Shown: in pieces, positions 14,183 to 25,139 of the stretch | Layout of the letters: each line of letters begins with the position of its first letter | How positions within the stretch are numbered: position 1 is the first letter of the stretch | Origin: Diphasiastrum complanatum | Lineage: Eukaryota; Streptophyta; Lycopodiopsida; Lycopodiales; Lycopodiaceae | Direction of reading: 5' to 3' | Assembly: GCA_029204225.1 (NCBI GenBank) | Contig: CM055096.1 | Span: 34,046,571 to 34,110,570 of the forward strand | DNA length: 64,000 nt | The notes under the pieces: generated by a model | What the model was told of the DNA's origin: nothing | The model's input: only the letters and a program-made list of their open reading frames with translations | Databases searched by the model: none | Made by a program: the position numbers and the translations under genes

Positions 14183-15362
14183 ACGACAATTGGACATTAC
14201 AAATGAATTTTTGAATGGTGATCTTGAGGAGGAAGTGTACATGGAGCAACCTAAGAGCTACATTTCATCTACAAAGTATGGTCTTAAGCAAGCAACAAGG
14301 AGCTGGTATGCCAAGGTTAATACATTTTTACTCGAAGGTTTGATACGAGTGAGTATGATCATTCACTTTATTATAGGTTTGCTAGAAATGATGTTACCAT
14401 TTTGCTAATGTATGTGGATGATGTCATCTTGAGTGGTGGAAACAATCAAGATGTTACTGATACCAAGAGTGCTCTCAAGGAGGAGTTTGAGGTGCATGAT
14501 CTTGGTCATTTGCATTACATTTTAGGAATAGAAGTGATTAGATCTTCTCAATCTACTTTCATTTGTGAAGAGAAGTATGCTAATTCTATTCTAAAAAGAT
14601 TTCATATTGTAGATGCAAAGTCTTTTGTTACACCTATGGAGTCAAATGTAAAGCTAACTATAAGAGGTAATGAAAGATCTTTCAAGGACATTACTCTCTA
14701 TAGAAAGCTAGTTGGTTCACTTATCTATCTAACCATCACAAGACCATATCTAAGCTATTGTCTTGGTAGATTAAGCCAATTTAGGCAAGATCCTAGTGAA
14801 AAGCATTGGAAGCTAGAAAAGATACATCATGGGAACTCGAGATTTTGGCATATTGTATGAGACATCATCACCTAAATTGTTTGGATTTTCAGATTTGAAC
14901 TTTGCTGGAGATCAAATGGATAGGAAATCCATAAGTGCACATTGTATTTTTATAGGTGATGGAGCTATATCATGGATGTCGAAGAAACAAGCCACTATCT
15001 CATTGTCATCTAGTGAGGTCGAGTACAAAGCACTTGATCATTGCACGAAAGAGATGGTATGGATCAAGAGGATGATCAAGGATCTTCACTTGCAGGATTT
15101 TTCAGAGAGCCCAATCTTCTTTTTTGACAACCTATCAGCCCAAAAGTTGGCAAGCAATCCTATATTTCATGCTAGGAGCAAGCATACTGAGGTAGCATAT
15201 CACTTTCTGAGGGAGCAAGTCATGGCAAAGGAGGTGGAGCTTCAACATGTTTCTTCAAGGGAATGTGTAGCTGATATCTTCACCAAAGCATTGGGAAAAG
15301 ACTTGTTTATGAAGCATAGGACTTCACTTGGAGTATTTTCAAAGTCTATGCTAAAACTATGA
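14183..15362 (+). pseudogene. Copia pol relic A, reverse transcriptase and RNase H part
   Basis: This continues the frame interrupted at 9469. It shows LDITNEFLNGDLEEEVYMEQ, then LMYVDDVIL (the catalytic YVDD), HLHYILGIEV, GSLIYLTITRPYLSY, and RNase H segments SSEVEYKAL and ARSKHTEVAYHFLREQV, ending DIFTKALGKD. Frameshifts and losses occur near 14270-14400 and at 14830-14860, so the protein is broken. It is followed by the family's LTR at 15500. Confidence 0.88.
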
Positions 15363-15499
15363 GAAATTCAACTAGTCTAATCATATTTGTTACATTTCTA
15401 TATTTTGTAAATTGAGGCCAACTTTGTATTAGACTTAGAGGTTGACTTTTCAAAGTTAATTAGTCTAAATTTCATTTGAATAGACACTTTTTGAAAGTG

Positions 15500-16026
15500 T
15501 GAGAAATGTACAGGTCAAGTTTGAGTAGATTCAAATTTGAATGTTAAGTACATTGAATCTAGACCCAAAAATAGTAGGGTTTACATTTTGGAGGGAAAGC
15601 CAAGTGGCCAAATAGGATTTGGACCTACTATAAAAGGATGTAACTCGTGGAGAAGTAGATCTTATCTCTTCTCTATCTCATTTCATGCTTATACATGGTT
15701 CTCTTGGGTTCTACTATCCATTGGTGCACTATACTTGTGATATCTTGCAATTCTATGTGAGAATGATCTATATTTGCTATTTTCAGGTTCACACGTGTGA
15801 AATAGAATAGGTTCACACGTGTGTAATAGAATAGGTTATCATTTTTGTATAGACAATAGTTTCTATTTATATTTTATTCATGTTTGATCAAGTTCTATTA
15901 GAGTTTGCATTTTATTTTGTGTGTAGATGCTGATTTTTCTACATTGGCAAGATTGGTGGAGTAGCTTGTTTTGTAACCAAAGATCTTCAGTAGATTTGGA
16001 TCTGAATTGATCCAAAATCGTTCACA
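15500..16026 (+). repeat. Copia LTR shared by relics A and B
   Basis: Starts TGAGAAATG and ends TTCACA directly before a primer-binding site. It lies behind the RNase H end of relic A, in 3' LTR position, and before the leader and gag of relic B, in 5' LTR position, so one LTR serves two tandem copies. It contains a TATA box, TATAAAAG, at 15629-15636. The start is set by the TG and is approximate. Confidence 0.7.
15629..15636 (+). promoter_or_regulatory. TATA box in the Copia LTR
   Basis: TATAAAAG inside the LTR, about 130 bp from its start, in the expected place for the element's U3 promoter. Confidence 0.5.
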
Positions 16027-16038
16027 TGGTATCAGAGC
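16027..16038 (+). other. Primer-binding site of Copia relic B
   Basis: TGGTATCAGAGC, complementary to initiator tRNA-Met, directly after the LTR. Confidence 0.85.
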
Positions 16039-16607
16039 TTGTGATTTAGATTATGAAGGAGGCAATCACATTTATCAATGATTTGGTGAAGATATCAAGG
16101 CTAGAGCATGCTAGATTGGATTCTACACCAAAATCGAGTTTCTTGCATTTGTAGACAAAACCCTATATAGGTTTATAAACTTGATCAATTTCAATTTTTG
16201 AATTCACATGTTGGATTTAGCCGATTTTTGGACATTGGACTAGCCTAAGTGGTGGCTAATAGATTGCACATCAAGATTTTAAGCATTTGCATGTAGATTT
16301 GGAATATTCATTTTTTTGTGATTTTGTTAAGATCTTAATTTTGATTGGATCTCTAGATAGTGAAGTTGCTAGACTTCATTTGAGAGTGTTTCAATCTTAG
16401 GAAGTGGCAAGAGTCATTAGATTGAGGATAGATCATAGGTTGATCAAGATTTCATGATTCTATGTGTTTATTTACTTGGTGTAAGTGCTAGAAGAGAATT
16501 GAGTAGTTTCAAATCTTTGTGATTTCTCTTTGAAAACATTTGTTGTTGTTCAAAGGAGCGCTTTGTGCATTGAAACAGGTTGAAAGAGAAGATCAGCTCA
16601 TTGCTAC

Positions 16608-17551
16608 ATGGCTACATTAAGTGGAGTCATGTTGGAAGCCAATGATAGGCTTACCTCAGGTAACTATTCATTGTTGAAAGTGAGGATGGAATCACTTCTT
16701 GAGATGAATGATGTTTTGGACATTGTTGAAGGTTTGGAGGAGAGACCAGCGACACAACAAGATCAAACGAGGTATGATAAGAGGGCCAAAAGGGCTCTAC
16801 ACATAATCAAGATGAATGTTACCAATGAGCTTCTCAAGGAGGCTGGTAAGAGTACTTCATCTAAGAATGCTTGGGATTCATTGAAGAATCTTTATGAATC
16901 CAAGTCTACTTCTAGAGCGTTGACTCTAAGAAGGCAAATCTTTTCTTGTTTGCAAAAGAGTGAAGAAAGTCCAAATACTTTTATTTTGAGGAAAGGAATT
17001 GAATGACGAGTTGGCTTGCATTGATGAGAGCATTAAGGAAGGAGAGCTTGTTCAAGTTATTCTTAATGGATTGTTGGATGCTCATGCTAACATTGTTCAA
17101 AGTATTGCTACTCAAAAGACTTTGCCAAGTTTGATTTTCAAGAGATCTTGATCAATGAAGAGTATAGGCTTCAAGCAAGAGGTGGATCTACATCGACACT
17201 TCAAGAGGAGGCTATTTTCACAAAGGGCAATCAAGGGAAAAATCAAAAGTAAGTGGTCTAAAGGGCAAGATCAAGTAGAGACTTCTTCAAGTGGCAAAAA
17301 AAAGATAGATCAAATCTCAAGTGCTTCTATTGTGGCATCAAAGGACACTTTGCAAGTGAGTGCTAAAAGAAGAAGAGAGGTTAAGGAGACAAGCAAGGTA
17401 ATCTTACTCTTGATGAGGATGGTTTGGATGTTCAAGATGCAAATGTAATGCTTTTGTGATGTCTTCATGTATGCTTGCTAATGATGGAGATCTAGATCCA
17501 TGGTGGATTGATAGTGGAGCAAGTTCACACATGACTTTTCATAAAGAGTAC
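16608..17551 (+). pseudogene. Copia relic B: gag and start of protease, split by an insertion
   Basis: The frame at 16608-17006 is a Copia gag (UBN2-like) domain: NYSLLKVRMESLLE near the N terminus, then AWDSLKNLYESKSTSRALTL. It frameshifts around 17006. Further frames contain basic, zinc-knuckle-like remains (about 17300-17400) and, at 17498-17551, WWIDSGASSHMTFHKE, the protease active-site region (DSGA). The protease is cut at 17551 by the element at 17552-22852 and resumes at 22853. Confidence 0.82.
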
Positions 17552-17668
17552 TGTTAGAAACCAATGATAAACTAGCTACTGTTTACGATTTACTGTTGAC
17601 AACTGTTACCAACTGTAAGTAGCTGTATGCTAGTCTATAGTCAACTACTAGTTTTCTCTGTCTCTCTG

Positions 17669-17748
<80 letters not shown>

Positions 17749-17863
17749 GGGTTTATTGTACTCTCTTTCATTCAGTGTGATATAGTGTGATGGTGTGTTC
17801 TTCCTCTTTCTCTTGGTGATTGCTTATGGTGATTGATCGATAGTGCTCATCATATTATTGACA
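17552..17863 (+). repeat. 5' LTR of the nested Copia element
   Basis: 312 bp, TGTTAG to GACA. It contains the microsatellite at 17653-17745. Confidence 0.9.
17653..17745. repeat. (CT)n(TA)n compound microsatellite inside the LTR
   Basis: TC-rich repeats followed by about 56 bp of TA. The sister LTR keeps only a short TATATATATA here, so the block expanded after insertion. Confidence 0.95.
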
Positions 17864-19330
17864 TGGTATTAGAGCCCGATAGTCCTGCGTGCCTGATCAG
17901 TGGATACAGCTTGTCACAAGCTCCGCAATGAAGTGAGGAAGTCCTTCACAGGAGGTGAAAGCTTGGAGAGGCAAAAATTGGAAGAAATTCTTCCTTGGAG
18001 TATTTTGCAGGTTTTGAAGCTCAGAATCATCAGTGGGGAATGAAGACACAGTCCAGAGGAATCAGAAAGGCCAGGGTAGCATCAAACAAATTGAAAATCT
18101 ATTGAGTTGGGAGATTTTTACAATACTTCCAAGTTCTGTGTGAAAAGTGCCATTTGTGAGAGAGTTTTGCCAAGAAATCCCTCATTTGTTTGTTTGGGAA
18201 ACTGCAAATCACACTAGAGTGTGTCTAGTACTGCCATTCACAGTTATGAAGCATTTAGGAACTGAGAAACTATGATTTCATTGAGTTTTAGCCTCCTTTT
18301 GTGATTTTGTGTGAAACTTGTGCAAACAAGTATGATAGGTCTAAAAAACTCAGTATCCTCCATCATTTTCAGTGAGAGTAGTGTTGGGAGATAGCCAACT
18401 GCAAGAAGAGTTGGATTTGTAATCCATTACATCAGAAATCATGGATTTTGGTGGAGATTTGAGTGAAAAACAGAATTTTTTGGCTGGAAAACAATGTTTT
18501 GCAGGTTTGCTGGCTGCATTCTGTTACTGGAAAGGTGCTGAACAGGTTTGAAACACGGCACACAGGCCCAAAACGCCGCCAAAAGGTCTCGAAATGCCAT
18601 CAAACTTCCCCGAAACATCAGTCTGTTGACCCGAAACGTCGGACAAAGGCCCGAAACGCTTTTTATTTTGGAGCGAAACACCTACCTTGTTGTCCAAAAC
18701 GAGCGAGGGGAGGCCTAGAAATCGTGCGGCGAACTGCTCTAAAAACATAGCGTCTGCAGAGGTTGGGTCCCCTTACAAAAACAAAAAATGAGAACGCATG
18801 TCTGGATGAATGCCACGTGTCAAAGGCAAGAAACAAGCTGATCTGAACCATAGATCTTGCACAGATCCGACGGCCAGAAATTCATTGAAGTTTTACTTCA
18901 TCTTTCTTCAACTTCAACTGAAATTTTGAAAGGGCCCTTAACATTGGTACTGGGCCACTTTTGTTTGTCTGTCCACTGTGTATTTTTTGTAGATAAGCAG
19001 AAAATAGAGTGATATTTTGACCTAGCTGGAGAGACTATTTTTTGGATTTGATTAGACAAGAGCTATGTTGGTACAAAGGGCCACGTGTTGATATAAAAAT
19101 CTCTGAAATCGGAGATTTGTGTGAGACGGAAGAAATTTTCAAAAATGGCAGTTTGGCAATAATTGCCATTTTTAAGGCTTAAGAGCAGTTCTGAGCCATT
19201 TTAAGGCCAAAATCTTCAATTTGGCATAACTTTCAATCCATAGCTCGGATTGGAAAGTGGTCGGAGACGTCATTTGTCAATTTTGCAACAAATTTTCCAT
19301 TTTTGCAATTTGGAGTCATCTAATTGCAGT
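17864..19330 (+). other. Primer-binding site and leader of the nested Copia element
   Basis: Starts TGGTATTAGAGCCC. The roughly 1.45 kb leader has no credible ORF. The overlapping ORFs near 18440-18850 lie in a locally GC-richer patch with recurrent CGAAACGC-like text and do not resemble known proteins. Confidence 0.6.
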
Positions 19331-19334
19331 TATG

Positions 19335-19980
19335 GCAATGCTAAGCGAAAGCGTTCTCAATGAGTCAAGCAAATTGGAAGGAGCCGGCAACTATGCAGTT
19401 TGGAAATTCAAACTAAAGAACATTTGATATAAAAGGAGCTATGGGAGATCGTGACAGGTGAGGAGACAAGGCCAGTGATTGAAGAAGATCAGCGGGCATT
19501 TCATAGGAGGAAACAAAAAGCACAAAATGTCATCAACTTGTCAGTTAGAGATGCTATCATTCCCTACATTTCGGATTCGGAAGGACCGAAAGAAGCGTGG
19601 GATACATTGAAGGCATTGTTTGAGACCACAAACACATCTCGAGTGCTATTCCTGAAGATGAAGCTGCACACATTACGGATGGATGATGGTGCAACTATTG
19701 CCGATCACCTATTGAAAATAAAGGAGATCCGTGATCAACTAGCTGCCGTTGGAGAGCGAGTATAGGATCGTGAGATCGTTCAATTGACATTGAACAGCTT
19801 GAGTGAGTCATATCAGATGTTTGTGACAAGCATTGTCACACAGGAGAATCTTCCAACCTGTGAAGAGCTAGGTGGATTACTCTTGCAGGAAGAGCAACGT
19901 CAAGAGAACTTGAATCATCGTAACAGGGGCTATGACCAAGCTCTTGCAGTTAGAGGATGAGGTGGAAGATTTGGCCGTGG
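19335..19980 (+). pseudogene. gag of the nested Copia element
   Basis: Begins MAMLSESVLNE, then NYAVWKFKLKNI and a stop. It continues in the frame at 19451-19765 with AWDTLKALFETTNTSRVLFL, then an in-frame stop after GERV, and on with QLTLNSLSESYQMFV and an RGRY-type basic tail. At least three stops interrupt it. Confidence 0.85.
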
Positions 19981-19999
19981 TAGGTATCAAGACGTAATC

Positions 20000-21027
20000 T
20001 AGTTATTGGATTGCCTGATATTTCTTTTGAAGGAAAAATCTGTGAAGTTTGCATTTTGGGAAAACAACACAGAGAGAGGTTTTCTCAAAAGTGGAGCAAG
20101 GAGAGCCAATGGCATCCTAGATCTTGTCCACAGTGATCTGTGTGGACCAATGTAGACTAGATCTCTTAGTGGCTGCTATTACTTTATTACCTTTATTGAT
20201 GATTATAGCATATGCATTTGGATTTATTTCATAAGCAAGAAATCAGACGCTTTTGCTAAGTTCAAGAAATTCAAGGCATTAGTTGAAAAGCAAACAAGAA
20301 CATCAAGACCTTGAGATCTGATGGAGGTGGTGAGTATTTTTTGACAGAATTTATTGATTTTTGCAAAGTTCAAGGGATCAAGAGGTAGACTACAACACCT
20401 TATTCACCGCAGCAAAATGGAGTTGCAGAGTGAAAGAATAGATCCATTGTTGAGATGGCCAGGGCAATGCTCAAAAGCAAGGGTATGCCAAACCCCTTTT
20501 GGGCAGAAGCTTGTAGCACAGCTACGCACATCCTGAATCGCTGTCCTACAAAATCTGTGGAAGGTAAAACACCTCATGAAGCTTTTACTGGAAAGAAACC
20601 TAATATTTCTCATTTGAGAGTATTTGGTTGTGATGCTTATGCTCATATTCCTGATGAGAAACGAAGGAAATTGGATGCAAAAGCTGTCAAGAGTATTTTC
20701 CTTGGATATGATGAGAAGGCCAAGGAATATAGGATGTATGATACAAATGCACAGAAGCTTGTGATTTCTAGGGATGCTACATTTGACGAGATGGGTCAAG
20801 GTGAACAATCTGAAAAAATCACTAAACATTTTGACGAGGGAGCGGAAGTACAGATCAAGAAAGAAGTGGATTTTGATGCAAAAGATCCAATGGAAAAAGA
20901 TAAGTTTGAAGCTGAAATCCCTAAGCGAGTACCTAAATGGTACTTATCAGTCACAGGTGATGCTAAGAAGGGAGATACTCCCGAATCTAGCGAACAAGGA
21001 GAGCTTAGAAGGTCAAGCAAAAATTGA
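20000..21027 (+). pseudogene. Integrase of the nested Copia element
   Basis: GKICEVCILGKQHRERF (pre-integrase zinc segment), a broken DLCGP segment, CYYFITFIDDYS (core), then in another frame NPFWAEACSTATHILNRCPT and HLRVFGCDAYAHIPDEKRRK (C-terminal integrase). Stops and frameshifts are present. The protease expected before this is missing, so there is a deletion near 19990. Confidence 0.85.
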
Positions 21028-21048
21028 AAACCTCCTACAAGGTTAGAA

Positions 21049-22546
21049 ATGAATCTAGCTCTAATGGGTTCCATGCTAAAGGCTCAAGAACCAAAAACCT
21101 TTCATGAAGCAAAGGAGCACAAGGAGTGGCATGCAGCAATGGAAATAGAAATGGAGGCCATATCAAAAAATAGGACATGGAACTTGGTTGAGCTCCTGAG
21201 GGTAAGATGCCTATCACTTGCAAATGGATTTATAAGATCAAATATGGAGCAGATGCGCAACTCAACAAGTACAAAGAACGGTTGGTTTCGAGAGGATTTG
21301 AGCAGCAGGAAGGCATTGATTTTGAGGAAACCTTCTCACCCGTAGCTAAGATGGTAACTATACGTTCTATCATTGCTATTTCTACTTTTCATGGTTGGAA
21401 GATCCAGCAAATGGACGTTAAATCTATCTTTCTTAATGGAGTGCTGGATGAAGAGGTGTATTTAGTACAACCTCAAGGATTTGTTGAGCCATGGAGAGAG
21501 CATCTTGTTTGTAAGCTCAACAAAGCTATCTATGGATTGAAGCAAGCACCACGGGCATGGTACTCTTGCATTGATGAACACTTCAAGCGAAGGAGAATGG
21601 TAAAGAGTAAGGCTGATCCTAATCTTTACATTCTAAAGCAAGATTCAGATATAGTGTTCAGTGTTTTGTACGTAAATGATTTGATTATTACAGGAAGTAA
21701 TGAGAGCTTAATTAATGATCAAATCTTTCCAATGCTTTTGACATGAGCAATCTAGGATTGATGCACTATTGTCTTGGCATTGAAGTATGGCAAAAGGAAG
21801 AGGTTGTCTTTCTTACACAAAGCAAGTATGCACGATATTTGCTTTATAAGTCCAATATGCAAGATTGTAAGCCTTTGAGTACACCGATGGATGTCAACAT
21901 GAAGCTTACTGCATATGATGAATCTGAGAAAGTAGATGCTTACTTGTACAGACAGCTGGTGGGTAGTTTGATCTATTTGACACACACACGATCTGATATT
22001 TCTTATATTGTTGGTGTTGTTAGTCAATTTATGCAAAATCCTTGTCAAGCACACTGGAAGTCTGCTAAACGTATTCTCAGGTACATTCGAGGGACGTTGA
22101 ATTTTGGTTTGAAGTATGATTAGCCTGAAGTGCCAATGATGGTAGGTTACATAGATGCTGATTCGGCAGGTAATATTGATGATAGAAGATCTACCAGTGG
22201 TCATACGTTCAGTTATGGTATAACTGCAGTTTCATGGAGCAGCAAAAAGCAACCTACAGTAGTCTTATCTTCGATGAAAGCTGAATATCGTGCACTCAGC
22301 AATGCTACACAGGAAGCAATATGGCTACAAAGATTGCTTGTCGATTTAGGTCAATCACAGGTGGATGCGACTACTGTTTCTTGCGACAACCAAAGCTGCA
22401 TTCACCTTGCCAAAAATCCAGTTGTACATGCTCAAACCAAGCACATCGAAATACGTTATCGCTTTGTTCGAGAGAAAATACTTGATGGAGCCATTGATCT
22501 TGTTTTTTGTAAATCTGAAGATCAAATGGCAGATATTTTTACTTAG
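21049..22546 (+). pseudogene. Reverse transcriptase and RNase H of the nested Copia element
   Basis: Three frames cover PKTFHEAKEHKEWHAAMEIE, FEETFSPVAKMVTIR, QMDVKSIFLNGVLDEEVYL and IYGLKQAPRAW, then a catalytic motif altered to YVNDLI (first Asp of YVDD replaced). HYCLGIEV, GSLIYLTHTRSDISY, and RNase H DADSAGNIDDRRSTSGHTF and KHIEIRYRFVREK follow, ending ADIFT. Frame changes occur near 21210, 21745 and 22125. A purine-rich tract (GAGAGAGAG) sits directly before the 3' LTR. Confidence 0.88.
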
Positions 22547-22614
22547 TCATTAGGTAGATGTAAATTTGAAAAGTTTCAGGAATAGAAGAATGTAATTTTA
22601 TCATTGAGAGAGAG

Positions 22615-22852
22615 TGTTAGAAACCAATGATAAACTTGTTACTATTTACGATTTACTGTTGACGATTATTACCAGTTGTAAGTAGCTATAGGCTAGTCTA
22701 TAGTCAACTACTAGTTTTCTCTCTATATATATATTCAGGGTTTATTGTACTCTCTTTCATTCAGTGTGATATGGTGTGATGGTGTGTTCTTCCTCTTTCT
22801 CTTGGTGATTGCTTATGGTGATTGATTGATAGTGCTCATCAGATTATTGACA
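22615..22852 (+). repeat. 3' LTR of the nested Copia element
   Basis: 238 bp, TGTTAG to GACA, followed by the second AGTAC. Confidence 0.9.
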
Positions 22853-23795
22853 AGTACTTCACTTCTTTGTTGGCATATGAAGATGACAAGAGGGTGATAT
22901 ACATGGCCAATGATGGTGAGTTTACAATCAAAGGGATTGGCACAATTCCTATTTCTCTCTATTACCAAGACTTTGCTTAGTGTGAGTCAATTGCTAAGTA
23001 AAGGCCTCAAGGTTGATTTTGATGGAGATGCTTGTATGATCAAAAGGAAGGATGTCTTGATTGGAAAAGGTAAAAGGCAAGAGAAATTGTTCAAACTAGA
23101 TGCTTGTGTTATTGCTAACCAAGTTGGATGTGTTGCAAGAGAGTAAATACCTATTCAAGAGGTTTGGCATAAAAGGATGGGACACCTTTCAAATCATTGG
23201 AGGTAATGGCTAGAAAGAAGGTTGTGATATGTCTTCCAAGTTTCTTAAGTGGCATCAATCATGTTTGTGAGTCTTGTGCTTTGTCTAAGTCACATAGGCT
23301 ACCTTATACTAGGTCTACATCTAGATCTACAAAGACTTTTAACCTTGTACATTCGGATATTCATGGAATTACTACAATTAACAATAGTGGAGCTAAGATG
23401 TCGATTTTAGTAGATTTTGTTGGATCTATCTACTAAAGAGAAAAGATGAAGTGTATGATGTCTTTGTTAAGTTTGAGAATGCAAGGGAGAGCCAATTTTT
23501 CAGTAGATGGTGATGATGATGGACCTTCATCAAGTCAAAAGCCAAGGAGAACATCAAGGGAAAGACAAATGCCTTCAAGGCTCACATATGATGAAAAGGG
23601 TAAGCAAGTAGTTTCTGAAAATTATGTTGCTTTCTTAACCTCTTTTGATGAACCTACAAGTGTAGTTGAAGCAAGGAAAGTAGAGGAGTGGATCCAAGCA
23701 ATGGATCTTGAGTATCAAGCTTTTATGAAGAATGGAACATGGAGATTGATGAAGTTACCTAAGGACAAGAAAGCTATTGAATGTTTTCATGTCTA
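22853..23795 (+). pseudogene. Copia relic B: protease end, pre-integrase, integrase scraps, start of reverse transcriptase
   Basis: Resumes the protease frame with FTSLLAYEDDKRVIYMAND. Then TKTLLSVSQLLSKGLKVDF, a pre-integrase zinc segment (INHVCESCALSKSHRLPY) and NLVHSDIHG. Most of the integrase core is deleted. From 23515 the linker SSSQKPRRTSRERQ and the reverse-transcriptase start EEWIQAMDLEYQAF are seen. The Copia frame ends at about 23793 (KDKKAIE), where unrelated sequence begins. Confidence 0.85.
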
Positions 23796-24440
23796 GATAG
23801 CAAGTAATGGATTTGGAAAACAAATTTTGCTCAATGACTTTGATGGTCAAGTTGATGATCAAGAGGTTGATCTCAAATGGCTTCAACTAGTCAAAAGGGA
23901 AGTTGGCAATTTGGAGCCAGTCAAGAGCATCAAAGGAGAGTCAATTGGCAAAGATGTTATGGATCTATTTTTGTAGGTTATTGAGGACTCAAGTAAGGTC
24001 AAAGGAGCAGCAAGGCCCAATGTTTTTCAAGTTTACTTTATTTGTTCTATCTCATGTTTGAGCATTTTCATGTGGATGTGTGCAAATTGTCAAGATATGG
24101 TAAAACTAGCTACGTTGGTGAGCATCATTTTGATGTTGGAGTTGTACTAGCATTCTTAGCTGGTTTCGCTGATGGAAATGAAGCTATTGGAGGTTCATCA
24201 TGTCACTCATTCATGATCAAGTCATCAAGTGATGATGGTATCTTGTGGCAAGATGGAGATGGAGGCTCATTCATGGAGTTTCATGGTGCATACATGGCAA
24301 CAAAGGACAAAGAAGGAGGAGACATTCAAGCAAATGTTGATCACTCACATTTATTGTTTGTTTGCTGTATTTTTTCAGAGAGTTCAAAGTTGATATCATG
24401 GAGAAATCATTCATTTACATTCTATGTGATTCTTCATGTC
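23796..24440 (+). pseudogene. Decayed copy of the unknown ORF family of 47.6-48.8 kb, embedded in a Copia relic
   Basis: The reading frame gives SNGFGKQ, LEPVKSIKGESIGKDVMDLF with a stop, then in the frame at 24042-24467 FEHFHVDVCKLSRYGKTSY, VGVVLAFLAGFADGNEA and CHSFMIKSSS. These match the C-terminal half of the 428-codon minus-strand ORF, which reads FELFHVDICKLSRYGQTSY and VGVVLAFLAGFADGNEA. It lies between two pieces of a Copia reverse transcriptase. The function is unknown; a hydrophobic, membrane-like segment is visible. Confidence 0.7.
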
Positions 24441-24665
24441 ATATTGAGGTGCAATATCATTTTGTGAGGGACTATGTGCCAAAGGATATGCTCAAATCCA
24501 TGGTCTTGATTATGAAGACACCTTTGCACCCATGCCAAGATGGCCACTATAAGAATTATCATCTCTATTGGATGTTATTTCAAGTGGATGATGTTCCAAC
24601 TTGATGTTTCTAATGCCTTCCTCAATGGCTACCTTGATGAAGAGATCTATATGGAGCAACCTAAG
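24441..24665 (+). pseudogene. Copia reverse transcriptase fragment
   Basis: Starts with IEVQYHFVRDYVPKDM, which resembles the RNase H end of Copia elements. It is followed by DYEDTFAP and, across frameshifts, a degenerate LDVSNAFLNGYLDEEIYMEQ. The order (RNase H piece before RT piece) shows rearrangement. Confidence 0.7.
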
Positions 24666-24935
24666 GTTGTAATAATATTGCAGACTGTAAAACTCAAGAG
24701 ATGGTTTTTTGGACAATGATGGTCTGGCGACGGATATTGAATGTCACCAAAAGTGAGCAACATTGAGCGACGACTAAGCATCTCCATAAATCTAGCATCG
24801 TCGGGCGACGCTGTAATAAAATTGTAGACTGTAAAACCCGATAGATGGTTTTTGGACAGCGATAGATTTTTTCTTTTTGGGCGATAGATATTGGACGTCG
24901 CGGGGCGACGAAAAAATATAATGCCATGGAACATC
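24666..24935. repeat. Two ~148 bp repeat units rich in GGCGAC motifs
   Basis: TGCAGACTGTAAAACTC near 24678 and TGTAGACTGTAAAACCC near 24824 start two related units, each with GATGGTTTTTTGGACA-like text and several GGCGAC/GGCGAT motifs. They resemble CACTA subterminal repeats such as those at 2.0-2.46 kb. Confidence 0.5.
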
Positions 24936-25139
24936 GTGGGAGCGACACATTGTGCAAAGGTGGAGCATGTTGAGTCCTTATATTATACAAGAAAGAAAGT
25001 CTTGTGTGCAAGACCTCGTGGTAGTCATAAATCAGACTACAAGATCTTGGCCGTCCACTGTTGCTCTTCCCGATTGCTCTTTTATTTTTGAGCAAACGTT
25101 GACAGAAATTTTGACAAAATGACTATTGTGTGATTGATT

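Larger units (their letters stand above)
17552..22852 (+). mobile_element. Nested Ty1/Copia element, 5.3 kb, decayed, with target duplication AGTAC
   Basis: Flanked by AGTAC at 17547-17551 and 22853-22857. LTRs at 17552-17863 and 22615-22852 both run TGTTAGAAACC...TTGACA. A primer-binding site (TGGTATTAGAGCCC) follows at 17864. Order inside: long leader, gag, integrase scraps, reverse transcriptase, RNase H, purine tract, LTR. It inserted in the protease region of Copia relic B. The LTRs differ in length mainly because the first contains an expanded (CT)n(TA)n block. Confidence 0.93.

Noticed and set aside
18439-18851. Cluster of overlapping 60-95 codon ORFs on both strands
   Set aside because: They lie in the leader of the nested Copia element in a GC-richer patch; none resembles a protein and they overlap one another.
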